In this document: positions 17,627 through 26,084 of the stretch, in pieces
How the letters are laid out: each line of letters opens with the position of its first letter
How positions within the stretch are numbered: position 1 is the stretch's first letter
DNA from: Streptomyces aureus
Lineage (GTDB): Bacteria; Actinomycetota; Actinomycetes; Streptomycetales; Streptomycetaceae
Length of the DNA stretch: 64,000 nucleotides
Assembly: GCF_000725495.1 (NCBI RefSeq)
Contig: NZ_JNZD01000008.1
Span: forward strand, 152,854 to 216,853
Direction: 5' to 3'
The notes under the pieces: model-generated
The model's database searches: none
Told to the model about the DNA's origin: nothing
What the model saw: the letters and a program-made list of their open reading frames with translations, nothing else
Made by a program: the position numbers and the translations under genes

Positions 17627-17781
17627 CGCAGCAGTCTGTCAGCCCGCGAGGCCATCCGAAACCATTGATCGGAAAGGAATCCGGTGAGGGGTTGGCCGGA
17701 AAGAATGGCAGGTTGAACGGGTGGAACGGCAGAACCGGGGTACGACCGCCCCGGCGCGCCGCCGACGGGAATCGGGACGGG

Positions 17782-18195
17782 ATGCTGCATCACATCGAGC
17801 TGTGGGTACCGGACATGGGGCGGGCCGCCCGCTCCTGGGGATGGCTGCTGGAGCGGCTCGGGTACACGCCCTACCAGGACTGGCCGGACGGCCGGAGCTG
17901 GCGCCTGGGGGAGACCTACATCGTCTTCGAGCGGTCGCCCGCGCTGACCGCGGACCGGCACGAGCGGCTGCGCCCCGGACTGAACCATCTCGCCTTCCAC
18001 GTCCGGGGCCGCGCCGAGCTCGACGCGCTGGTCGCCGAGGCGCCGGAGCACGGCTGGACGCTCCTGTTCCCCGACCGCCACCCCCACGCGGGAGGCCCCG
18101 ACCACTACGCGGCCTATCTGGAGGACGAGGACGGCTTCGAGGCCGAACTCGTGGCCGGGCGGGAGGGAGCGCCGGACGCCGGGGCGGGTGGCTGA
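17782..18195 (+). CDS. VOC/glyoxalase-fold protein
   Basis: 137-aa vicinal-oxygen-chelate fold protein. It starts LHHIELWVPD, contains NHLAFHVRGR at mid-length and ends in EDEDGFEAELV. Potential metal ligands are the early His, the His of NHLAF and the C-terminal Glu. Could be a lyase, dioxygenase or resistance-type protein; the sequence does not decide. The ATG at 17782 was chosen because homology-like sequence begins there, although an open frame extends upstream to 17665. Confidence 0.72.
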   Translation: MLHHIELWVPDMGRAARSWGWLLERLGYTPYQDWPDGRSWRLGETYIVFERSPALTADRHERLRPGLNHLAFHVRGRAELDALVAEAPEHGWTLLFPDRHPHAGGPDHYAAYLEDEDGFEAELVAGREGAPDAGAGG

Positions 18196-18347
18196 CCCGG
18201 GAGGCGGCCCGGGGAGCCCCCTGACCGTCCGCCATGCCCCGCACAACAGCCGGAAGAGGAAGCCCTGTTGGCCGGTGGACCGCCGTCCCCGGCGTGGCGG
18301 TCATATTCGCTCGACATCGGCCGGGCGGGCCGGAATGCTTCACCCCG

Positions 18348-18860
18348 ATGACTTCACAGACACGCACCGACAGGCCCTCCGCCTGGGACGAGCGCACACA
18401 ACTGGCCACCTTCCTCGACTACGCCCGGGCCACCGCCCGCGCCAAGTGCGAGGGCGTGTCGGCGGAGGACGCCCGCAGGGCGCCGCTGCCCGGATCCCCG
18501 CTGATGACCTTGAGCGGGCTGATCAACCACCTCCGCTGGGTCGAGTACTTCTGGTTCCAGGTGGTCTTCCTGGGCGAGGAGGACGAGGGACCCTGGACGG
18601 ACGAGGACCCCGACCGCGAGATGCGGATCGCCGTCGACTTCCCGCTGCCGCAGCTGCTTCAGGAGTACGAGGAACAGAGCGCCCGCTACCGCGAACTGGT
18701 GGCCGCGCACGACCTCGACACCAGGGCCGAGCGCGCGGGCCGCGACGGCGAGCACGTCGACCTGCGCTGGATCGTCCTCCACCTGGTGGAGGAGACGGCC
18801 CGGCACAACGGCCACATCGACATCCTGCGCGAGATGGCCGACGGCCGGACGGGGGACTGA
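18348..18860 (+). CDS. DinB-like protein (DUF664)
   Basis: 170-aa four-helix DinB/YfiT-type protein. The putative metal-binding histidines are in LINHLRWVEYFWF and, near the C-terminus, LVEETARHNGHIDILRE. Many actinobacterial members are thiol-dependent enzymes using mycothiol, which is relevant because mshB is in this window, but that is family knowledge only. The start ATG at 18348 lacks a clear ribosome binding site. The next gene begins 2 nt after its stop. Confidence 0.8.
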   Translation: MTSQTRTDRPSAWDERTQLATFLDYARATARAKCEGVSAEDARRAPLPGSPLMTLSGLINHLRWVEYFWFQVVFLGEEDEGPWTDEDPDREMRIAVDFPLPQLLQEYEEQSARYRELVAAHDLDTRAERAGRDGEHVDLRWIVLHLVEETARHNGHIDILREMADGRTGD

Positions 18861-18862
18861 CC

Positions 18863-19264
18863 ATGACGGACGCTCAGCCGTCGCACCCCACGATCCGCAC
18901 GATCACCTTCGACTGCACCGGCGACCCCTACGACGTCGGGCTGTTCTGGAGCCGGCTGCTCGGCCGGCCGCTGCACGAGGACGACAAGCCCGGCGACCCG
19001 GAGGCGGTGATCGAGGACCCGTCCGGCGGTCCCACGCTGCTGTTCGTACAGGTGCCCGAGGGTAAGACGGTCAAGAACCGGGTCCACCTCGACCTGACCC
19101 CCCACGGCCGCACCCGTGACGAGGAGGTCGAGCGCGCCCTGTCGCTCGGCGCCCGCCGGGTCGAGGACCACATCCGCCCCGACGGCGGCGGCTTCGTCGT
19201 CCTCGCGGACCCCGAGGGCAACGAATTCTGCATGGAACGCGGGCCGTTGGAGATGGGCGGCTAG
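18863..19264 (+). CDS. VOC/glyoxalase-like protein
   Basis: 133 aa, second VOC-fold protein in this small cluster (TITFDCTGDPYDVGLFWSRLLG, ending VLADPEGNEFCMERG, the common actinobacterial glyoxalase-like pattern). The ATG is 2 nt after the DinB-like gene stop with GGGGGA upstream, so translation is coupled. Probably a small-molecule binding or detoxification protein; substrate unknown. Confidence 0.8.
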   Translation: MTDAQPSHPTIRTITFDCTGDPYDVGLFWSRLLGRPLHEDDKPGDPEAVIEDPSGGPTLLFVQVPEGKTVKNRVHLDLTPHGRTRDEEVERALSLGARRVEDHIRPDGGGFVVLADPEGNEFCMERGPLEMGG

Positions 19265-19300
19265 CCAGTCCGGGAGCCCGTCCGGCCGTACGTACGGGAG

Positions 19301-19330
19301 AAGGCCCGCACTCGGACGAGTGCGGGCCTT
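19301..19330. terminator. Bidirectional terminator hairpin
   Basis: 14-bp perfect complementary arms (19301-19314 and 19317-19330), so the innermost pairs open to give a short loop. Lies between the VOC gene and the convergent second importer operon. AAGG at one end gives short T/A tails on each strand. Confidence 0.75.
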
Positions 19331-19417
19331 CGTTCCCCTGAAACCGGCGTTCATGGGCTCGGGTCAATGGGCCGGGAAAGTCGGTTCCTTAAGGGGACGG
19401 CTGACCAAAGGGGTGTG

Positions 19418-20464
19418 TCAGACCGCCGCCTCGGGGCTCTCGGCGAGACGCTGGGCCGGAACGGTCTCCGTCGTCTCCGGGTAGTGGCACGCCGTCAGGT
19501 GACCGTCGTTGCTGCCCGAGATCTGCACCAGCGGCGGGGCCTCGGTGGCGCACTTCTCCGTCGCCTTCCAGCAGCGGGTGCGGAAGCGGCAGCCCGACGG
19601 CGGGTTGAGCGGCGAGGGGACGTCGCCCTTGAGCAGGATGCGCTCACGGGCCGGGACGTCGTCCGCGGTCGCCTCGGGGACGGCGGACATCAGCGCGCGG
19701 GTGTACGGGTGGCGCGGGTTGTCGTACAGGTCCTCGCGGTTGGCGATCTCGACGATCTTGCCGAGGTACATCACCGCGACGCGCTGCGAGAAGTGCCGCA
19801 CGATCGCGAGGTCGTGGGCGATGAACAGGAACGCGATGCCCAGGTCCCGCTGGAGCTCCTGGAGCAGGTTGACGACCTGCGCCTGGATGGAGACGTCGAG
19901 GGCGGAGACCGGCTCGTCCGCGACGATCAGTTTCGGCTCCAGGGCCAGCGCGCGGGCGACACCGATGCGCTGGCGCTGACCGCCGGAGAACTCGTGCGGG
20001 AAGCGGTTGTAGTGCTCGGGGTTGAGGCCGACCGTCTCCAGCAGCTCACGCACGCGCTTCTCGTAGCCGCCGGGCGCCTTGATCCCGTTGATCTCCATCG
20101 GACCCGAGATGATCTTGCCGACCGTCTGCCGCGGGTTCAGCGAGGCGTACGGGTCCTGGAAGATCATCTGGATCTCGGAGCGGACCGGCGCCAGCTGCTT
20201 GCGGTTGGCGTGCGTGATGTCCTGGCCGCGGTACTTGATGCTGCCGCCGGTGGGCTCCAGCAGACGCGTGACCAGCCGGCCCGTCGTCGACTTGCCGCAG
20301 CCGGACTCGCCGACCAGGCCGAGGCTCTCGCCCTCGTGGACCTGGAAGTCGAGACCGTCCACGGCCTGGACCGCGCCGATCTTCCGCTTGAAGGGGAAGC
20401 CGCCCATCACCGGGAAGTGCTTGGTCAGTCCGGTGACGTCCAGGAGGGGGTTCGTGTTGCTCAT
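19418..20464 (-). CDS. Oligopeptide ABC transporter ATPase (OppF type), bldKE paralogue
   Basis: 348 aa. Walker [10 protein letters not shown]-loop MIFQDPYASLNP, signature FSGGQRQR, Walker [14 protein letters not shown]-loop AHDLAIV, OppF C-terminal motif [12 protein letters not shown] and HLTACH. Long stretches are nearly the same as BldKE (for example [18 protein letters not shown]). Last gene of the minus-strand importer operon, 26 nt after the OppD-type gene. Confidence 0.92.
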   Translation of the reverse strand: MSNTNPLLDVTGLTKHFPVMGGFPFKRKIGAVQAVDGLDFQVHEGESLGLVGESGCGKSTTGRLVTRLLEPTGGSIKYRGQDITHANRKQLAPVRSEIQMIFQDPYASLNPRQTVGKIISGPMEINGIKAPGGYEKRVRELLETVGLNPEHYNRFPHEFSGGQRQRIGVARALALEPKLIVADEPVSALDVSIQAQVVNLLQELQRDLGIAFLFIAHDLAIVRHFSQRVAVMYLGKIVEIANREDLYDNPRHPYTRALMSAVPEATADDVPARERILLKGDVPSPLNPPSGCRFRTRCWKATEKCATEAPPLVQISGSNDGHLTACHYPETTETVPAQRLAESPEAAV

Positions 20465-20490
20465 GATCGTGAAGTCCCGTCTCAGTTACG

Positions 20491-21528
20491 TCAGTGCGAC
20501 CGCGTCGCGGCGTAGTCGGCGAAGAAGTCGCGGCGCTGGTCCGCCGTGAGGTGGCAGGCGGCTCCGCGCCCGTCCGTGACCTGGAGCAGCGGCTGCTCGG
20601 AGGAGCAGCGGCCGTCCGTGACCTTCTCCGCGAAGGTGCACCGCGGGTGGAAGCGGCAGCCCGACGGCGGGTTGAGGAGCGAGGGCGGCGAGCCGGGGAT
20701 GGGCGACAGCGGAACGTCGACCGGTCCGTCCAGGCTCGGCATCGAGCCCAGCAGGCCCCAGGTGTAGGGGTGCTGCGGCGCCCGCAGCACCTCCTTCTTG
20801 GTGCCCCGCTCCACGCACCGGCCGCCGTACATCACCAGCACGTCGTCGGCGATGTCGGCGATGACGCCGAGGTCGTGGGTGATGAAGATGATCGCGGTGC
20901 CGAACTCCTGCTGGAGGTCCTTGAGCAGGTCCATGATCTGGGCCTGCACGGTGACGTCGAGCGCGGTGGTCGGCTCGTCCGCGATCAGCAGCTCGGGGTC
21001 GCAGACCAGCGCCATGGCGATCATCGCGCGCTGGCGCATACCGCCGGAGAACTGGTGCGGGTAGTCGTCCACCCGCACGTCCGGCTGCGGGATGCCGACG
21101 CGGCGCAGCATCTCGATCGCCCGCGCCCGGGCCTCCTTCTTGGAGGCACCGGTGTGCTTGCGGTACGTCTCGCCGATCTGCCGGCCGATCGTGTGGTACG
21201 GCGACAGCGAGGCCAGCGCGTCCTGGAAGATCATCGACATCTTGTTGCCGCGCAGCCGCTCGAGCTCCCGCTCGGAGGCGGTCAGCAGCTCCTTGCCGTC
21301 CAGCAGGATCTCGCCGTCGATGGCGGTGCGCTCACGGTCGTGCAGACCGAGGATCGTCAGGTTCGTGACGGACTTGCCGGAACCCGATTCGCCCACGATG
21401 CCGAGCGTCTTGCCCTTGGCCAGGTCGAAGGTGAGACCGTCGACGGCCTTGACGACGCCGTCCTCGGTGGAGAAGTGGACCTTCAGATCCCTGACGGACA
21501 GGAAGGGCTGCTGATCGGTGCTCGTCAC
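20491..21528 (-). CDS. Oligopeptide ABC transporter ATPase (OppD type), bldKD paralogue
   Basis: 345 aa. Walker [21 protein letters not shown], signature FSGGMRQR, Walker [14 protein letters not shown]-loop THDLGVI, C-terminal [10 protein letters not shown] with CHLT. The first 50 residues closely follow BldKD ([18 protein letters not shown]). ATG at 21528 preceded by a GGAG site. Partner of the OppF-type ATPase downstream. Confidence 0.92.
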   Translation of the reverse strand: MTSTDQQPFLSVRDLKVHFSTEDGVVKAVDGLTFDLAKGKTLGIVGESGSGKSVTNLTILGLHDRERTAIDGEILLDGKELLTASERELERLRGNKMSMIFQDALASLSPYHTIGRQIGETYRKHTGASKKEARARAIEMLRRVGIPQPDVRVDDYPHQFSGGMRQRAMIAMALVCDPELLIADEPTTALDVTVQAQIMDLLKDLQQEFGTAIIFITHDLGVIADIADDVLVMYGGRCVERGTKKEVLRAPQHPYTWGLLGSMPSLDGPVDVPLSPIPGSPPSLLNPPSGCRFHPRCTFAEKVTDGRCSSEQPLLQVTDGRGAACHLTADQRRDFFADYAATRSH

Positions 21529-21600
21529 GGGGACGCTCCTGGGGGGTGATGCGAGGGGTAGCTTGCGGTTCGGCGGGGGGACGGCGGCGGGGCGCCGGGG

Positions 21601-22581
21601 TCAGGCGAGCCGGATCCGCGGGTCGATGAACGCGTAGACGGCGTCCACGATGATGTTGAAGAAGACGATCGCCCCGGAGGCCACCAGCGTCACGGCCAGC
21701 AGCATGGGCAGGTCGTTCGCCTCGACGGCCGTCACGGCGAGCTTGCCGATGCCCTGGAGGCTGAAGACCGACTCGGTGATGATCGCGCCGCCGATCAGGG
21801 TGCCCAGGTCGATGCCGAAGATCGTGACGATCGGGCCCATCGCGCCGCGCCAGGCGAAGCGGAAGAACACAGAGCGCCGGGACAGGCCCTTGGCGCGGGC
21901 CGTGCGCACGTAGTCCTCGCTGAGCTGTTCCACCAGCTGGGAGCGGGTCATACGGGTGTAGTTGGCCGTGAAGATGATCGACAGCGTCAGCCAGGGCAGC
22001 AGCAGACCGCCGGCCCAGGCGGCCGGGTCGTCGGTGAACGGCGTGTACGAGGGCTGCTCGAGCAGGCCGACCTGCTGGACCAGGAAGTACATCGCGATGT
22101 AGCCGACGAAGTAGATCTGGAGCGAGGAGCCGATCAGCGAGAACGAGCTCGCGATCTTGTCGGCGGCCTTGCCCTGCTTGACGGCGGCGATCATGCCCGT
22201 GCCGACACCGATGATGAGGAAGAAGACCGAGGCGCCGAGGGCGAGGGAGATCGTGGTCGGCATGCGGTCCATGATCGTGCCCAGGACCGGCTCGCGGTTG
22301 GTGAACGAGAAGCCGAGGCAGGGGGCGTTGCAGTTGCCCAGGCCGCCGTAGTCACGCCCGACGAAGATGCCCTCCAGCCAGTGCCAGTACTGCACGGGCA
22401 GCGGATCGGCGATCCCGAGGTTCACCCTGACCTGCTCCAGTAGGTCCTTGGTGCAGACCTTGCCGCACGCCATGCGGGCAGGGTCACGCGGGATCGCGTA
22501 GAAGAGCATGAAGGTGACGGCGCTGATGATCAGCAGAATCACAAGTGCGCCGATGACACGGCGGACTAGAAAACGGAGCAT
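21601..22581 (-). CDS. Oligopeptide ABC transporter permease (OppB type), bldKC paralogue
   Basis: 326 aa, exactly the length of BldKC, with the same N-terminal helix and the same extracytoplasmic cysteines (C39/C43 in CGKVC and C84/C88 in CNAPC). Coupling loop RTARAKGLSRRSVFFRFAWRGAMGP. Six membrane segments in total. It is separated from the binding-protein gene upstream by a 106-nt spacer holding a hairpin. Confidence 0.9.
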   Translation of the reverse strand: MLRFLVRRVIGALVILLIISAVTFMLFYAIPRDPARMACGKVCTKDLLEQVRVNLGIADPLPVQYWHWLEGIFVGRDYGGLGNCNAPCLGFSFTNREPVLGTIMDRMPTTISLALGASVFFLIIGVGTGMIAAVKQGKAADKIASSFSLIGSSLQIYFVGYIAMYFLVQQVGLLEQPSYTPFTDDPAAWAGGLLLPWLTLSIIFTANYTRMTRSQLVEQLSEDYVRTARAKGLSRRSVFFRFAWRGAMGPIVTIFGIDLGTLIGGAIITESVFSLQGIGKLAVTAVEANDLPMLLAVTLVASGAIVFFNIIVDAVYAFIDPRIRLA

Positions 22582-22649
22582 TTTGGCGTGACTTTCCGGA
22601 CGGGGCGCCGTCGCCGGGAGTGTGGGGAGGGGGGTGAGGGGAGAGAGAC

Positions 22650-22679
22650 CGGGGCGGCGGCACGGTGGCCGCCGCCCCG
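22650..22679 (-). promoter_or_regulatory. Intercistronic hairpin after binding-protein gene
   Basis: Perfect 12-bp GC stem (arms 22650-22661 and 22668-22679) with a 6-nt loop, directly after the stop of the binding-protein gene and before the permease gene. No T-run. Same position as the hairpins after bldKB and after the third binding-protein gene. Confidence 0.6.
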
Positions 22680-22687
22680 AGGCAGGA

Positions 22688-24451
22688 TCAGGCCTTGGCG
22701 GCGTAGACCTTGCCCAGTGCGATGCAGGTGTTGCCGGAGTCGTAGATCACGCCGCCGACCTTGGAGCCGTGGAAGTAGTTGCGGATCGGGTTGTAGTCCG
22801 GAACCACGGCGGCGAGCTGCATGATCTGCTCGTCGATGTCGCCCCACATCTTGGCGGCCTTCTTCGCGTCGGGCTCGACCGTGGCGGCGGCGATCGCCTT
22901 GTCCACGGAAGCGTCCTTCAGCTGCGGCCAGTTGACGCCACCGTCGGCGATCTGGCTGCTGTCGAAGCAGGGCTGGATGACCGCGTAACCGGCCGGCCAG
23001 TCCGGGCCCCAGCCGGCGGCGAACATGTCGTACTCGTTGTCGAGCTGACCGATCTGGCTGTAGAAGGAGGTCTTGTCGACCTGCTTCACGACCGGGGTGA
23101 AGCCCGCCTTGGTCAGCGCGGTCTTGATCGCGACGGCCTGCTTGACCGCGTTGTCCGACTGCTGCATGGCGACGACGATGGTCTGGCCCGTCTTGCCGGC
23201 GTCCTTGAGAAGGGCCTTGGCCTTCTCGGGGTCACCCATGGGCTTCGTCTTCTTCTCGTAGAGGTCGAAGTCCTTGTGACCCGGGGTGAGCGGGCTGATG
23301 ATCGTGGTCGCGGTCGCCGTGGAGAGCGAGCCACCGCGGATCTGCTGGAGCTGCTTCGACGGCCACGCGAAGTTGAGCGCCTGGCGCACCTTGACGTCCG
23401 TGACGCGCTTGGTGTTGATCGCGAAGTAGTAGCAGGTGGTGTCGACCTGGGTCAGGACGCGCTTCTTGAGCGTCGGGTCCGTCATGACCTTCTGGATGCG
23501 CTCGGCGGCGACCTCGTTGAGGAGCGACAGCGTGAACTGGTCGTTGCCCTGGTCGGCGATGTAGCGGTCCGTGGAGGCCAGCGACTGGAAGCCGAACTGG
23601 AAGACGAACTTGTCCGGGTACGCGTTGCGCAGCGGGTCCGTCTCGGCGACCCAGTGCTCGTTGCGGACCAGGGTCGCGCCCTTGCCGATGCTGCGGCTCT
23701 CGATCTTGTACGGGGCGCAGGACAGCGGGTGCTTGTCGTACTTCTCCTTGGTGTCGTGCTTCTTGGGCACGATGGAGAAGCCGCGCATGGCCACCATGAA
23801 GTTGAAGTCGGCGTGGGCCTCCTTCAGCTTGAACGTGATGGTCTTGCCGCTGACCTCGATGGAGTCGAGGTGCTTGCCGCCGTAGGGACCCTTGTACTTG
23901 TCGCCGCCGATGAGCCAGCCCTGCGGGTAACGGGGACCCTGGGTGACGAAGGAGGCGAAGAGGCGCTCGAAGGTGTGGCGGACGTCCTCGATCGTGACGT
24001 CGGCGCCGTCCTCCCACTTCACGTTGTCCTTCAGCGTGAAGGCCCAGGTCTTGCCGCCGTCGGTCGCGGTGCCGGCGTCCGTGGCGAGGTCACCCACGAG
24101 GGTGGTGCCGCCCTTGGAGTCGACCTTGTAACCGGTCAGGCCGCGCAGGAACAGGACGGAGCAGGCACCCTCGTACGAGGAGTAGAGCTGCGCCGGGTCC
24201 AGGTGGTCCCAGTCGATCTGGTCGAGGGTGTAGATCGTGCCGCCCTTGACCGCGCCGGCGACCTCGGGGGCCGGACCGGTGGAGTCAGCCTTGGTGCCGA
24301 CCGCGATGGTGGCCGCCTTGGCCTTGGCCACGGACGGGGCCTTGTTGCTGCCGCTCCCGCCGCCGTTGCCGCTGCTGCAGGCGCTCAGAACCGTGGTGGC
24401 ACCGGCGGCCACACCAGTGGCTATGAGGAAGTTTCTGCGGGAAAAGGACAT
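22688..24451 (-). CDS. Peptide-binding lipoprotein with Tat-type signal, bldKB paralogue
   Basis: 587-aa family 5 solute-binding lipoprotein. The N-terminus MSFSRRNFLIATG has a full twin-arginine motif (S-R-R-x-F-L) and ends in the lipobox LSAC (Cys about 25), so export by Tat followed by lipidation is predicted; BldKB has a plain Sec-type signal. The domain shares blocks with BldKB (ADSTGPAPEV, GLTGYK, VGDLATD, DVRHTFERLFA, WGPDWPAGYAVIQP). ATG start 77 nt after the OppC-type gene. Ligand unknown, presumably peptides. Confidence 0.9.
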   Translation of the reverse strand: MSFSRRNFLIATGVAAGATTVLSACSSGNGGGSGSNKAPSVAKAKAATIAVGTKADSTGPAPEVAGAVKGGTIYTLDQIDWDHLDPAQLYSSYEGACSVLFLRGLTGYKVDSKGGTTLVGDLATDAGTATDGGKTWAFTLKDNVKWEDGADVTIEDVRHTFERLFASFVTQGPRYPQGWLIGGDKYKGPYGGKHLDSIEVSGKTITFKLKEAHADFNFMVAMRGFSIVPKKHDTKEKYDKHPLSCAPYKIESRSIGKGATLVRNEHWVAETDPLRNAYPDKFVFQFGFQSLASTDRYIADQGNDQFTLSLLNEVAAERIQKVMTDPTLKKRVLTQVDTTCYYFAINTKRVTDVKVRQALNFAWPSKQLQQIRGGSLSTATATTIISPLTPGHKDFDLYEKKTKPMGDPEKAKALLKDAGKTGQTIVVAMQQSDNAVKQAVAIKTALTKAGFTPVVKQVDKTSFYSQIGQLDNEYDMFAAGWGPDWPAGYAVIQPCFDSSQIADGGVNWPQLKDASVDKAIAAATVEPDAKKAAKMWGDIDEQIMQLAAVVPDYNPIRNYFHGSKVGGVIYDSGNTCIALGKVYAAKA

Positions 24452-24528
24452 GGCTTACCTGCCTAGTGGTGGGTGAATGTGAGACGGGTAACCAGCCGGA
24501 CGGCTATGACCGGTACTGGGGATGGAAG

Positions 24529-25557
24529 TCAGCGCTTGGACTTCGGGTCGAGTGCGTCGCGGACCGAGTCTCCGAGCAGGTTGAAGGCGAGAACGAAGAT
24601 GATCATCGAGACGCCCGGGAAGATCATGAAGGTGATGTCTTCCGTGTAGAAGCCGGCACCACGCTGGATCATGACGCCCCAGTCCGGGGTCGGATCCTGG
24701 ATACCGACGCCGAGGAAGGCGAGCCCCGCTTCGGCCGTGACGTAGGCCGGCAGCATGAGGGTCGACTGGATCAGGATCGGTGTCCAGAGGTTGGGCAGAA
24801 GTTCCTTGAAGACGATGCGGCGCGAGGACGCGCCGGTCACCTTCGCGGCCTCCACGAACTCGCGCTCCCGCAGGCCGAGGACCTGACCGCGCAGCAGACG
24901 CGCGATGGAGGCCCAGCCGAAGGCGGAGAGGACGAGGATCAGGCAGGTGGCCCGCAGCCAGGTCGGCACCTCTTCGTTGAAGGGCACGAAGAGCGCGTAG
25001 ACGACCGGCATGAAGGCGATGAAGAACAGCGTGGACGGGAACGACAGCAGGATGTCGATGATCCGGCCGACGAAGTAGTCCGTCTTGCCGCCGAGATATC
25101 CCGCTGTGATGCCGATCACGACGCCGACCACCGTGGTGAGCAGGGTGGCGGCGGTGGCGATCATCAGCGAGGTGCGGATGCCGTACAGCAGGAACGTGAA
25201 GACGTCACGGCCCAGCTGGGGCTCGATGCCGAACCAGAAGCTGCCGTCGATGCCGCCGTTGGGCTTCACCGGGAAGGCGAAGTCGTTGAGCAGGCCGTCG
25301 GTCTCCTGGCCGTACTGCTCGTACGGGTTCTTCCCGTACAGCTTGGCTATCAGCGGCGCGGCTATCGCGATCACGAAGAAGAAGATCACGATGTACGCGG
25401 AGGCGACACCGGTGCGGTCGCGCTTGAAGCGCGTCCAGGCGAGTCGTCCGGGGGAGCGACTTTCCGAGCCCTTGTGGGTGGAAGACGAAGCCGGGGTCTT
25501 GCCGGTCTCGTCGGTCACCTCAAGTGGGGCGGCCGCGGATGGAGTAGGGGGGGTCAT
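24529..25557 (-). CDS. Oligopeptide ABC transporter permease (OppC type), bldKA paralogue
   Basis: 342 aa. Starts with an Ala/Pro/Ser/Thr-rich cytoplasmic tail, then LAWTRFKRDRTGVASAY and the first helix, matching BldKA (LMWTRFKRDRSGVISAY), and the same PLIAKLYGK loop. Coupling loop EAAKVTGASSRRIVFKELLPN. First gene of the minus-strand operon, so the order permease-binding protein-permease-ATPase-ATPase is the same as in bldK. Its promoter must lie in the divergent region 25558-26084. Confidence 0.9.
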   Translation of the reverse strand: MTPPTPSAAAPLEVTDETGKTPASSSTHKGSESRSPGRLAWTRFKRDRTGVASAYIVIFFFVIAIAAPLIAKLYGKNPYEQYGQETDGLLNDFAFPVKPNGGIDGSFWFGIEPQLGRDVFTFLLYGIRTSLMIATAATLLTTVVGVVIGITAGYLGGKTDYFVGRIIDILLSFPSTLFFIAFMPVVYALFVPFNEEVPTWLRATCLILVLSAFGWASIARLLRGQVLGLREREFVEAAKVTGASSRRIVFKELLPNLWTPILIQSTLMLPAYVTAEAGLAFLGVGIQDPTPDWGVMIQRGAGFYTEDITFMIFPGVSMIIFVLAFNLLGDSVRDALDPKSKR

Positions 25558-26084
25558 GATGCTCCAGGCCCGAGGGGGTCAAGGGCTCCGCAGGGCGCTC
25601 CCTACGGGCTACGCCGGACTTTTTCAACGCAATTCATGCAAGGTCAATAAAATCTCGGTCGCCTTGGTTTTCTCTTTACTTTCTTTGCCCTGGCTTGACC
25701 TCAGCGTAACTACGCGTGTAGCGCACTGTGGCCGTTCTGTGTCCGGATTCGGGCCAACAGGGCAAAACGGGCAATGAGTTCGTTATCCGGACGCCGGAGT
25801 CTCGGAATGCGTACATCTCGTGCACTGGAACCAACGGTTCCGCATCAAAGCGCGAAGATCTGTTGCGCGGAAGGTCAAGATCGTCTTCGTCGATGGTCAA
25901 GATCCTCTGACGGAGTGTCCGGAGTGCCCCCTTCCGGATGGATCGCCACCCGGAAGGGGGGAATCAATGTGCGATGTGCCCCATATAGGCAGATATTGGG
26001 CCCTAAAGGAAAACCGCACCGGAGCCGGACGTTCGACCCCGACTCCGGCGCCGGCGGCACAGCGCACTCTCGAGGAGGCACTCC
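25558..26084. promoter_or_regulatory. Divergent promoter region of two peptide importers
   Basis: 527 nt between two divergent operons, clearly lower in GC than the genes (especially 25615-25760). A TTGACC hexamer (25695-25700) followed after 18 nt by TAGCGC (25719-25724) resembles the Streptomyces vegetative promoter on the plus strand, with a long leader. A perfect 11-bp hairpin (25927-25937/25950-25960) lies in that leader. GAGGAGG just before 26085 is the ribosome binding site of the plus-strand gene. No coding frame is supported here. Confidence 0.5.
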
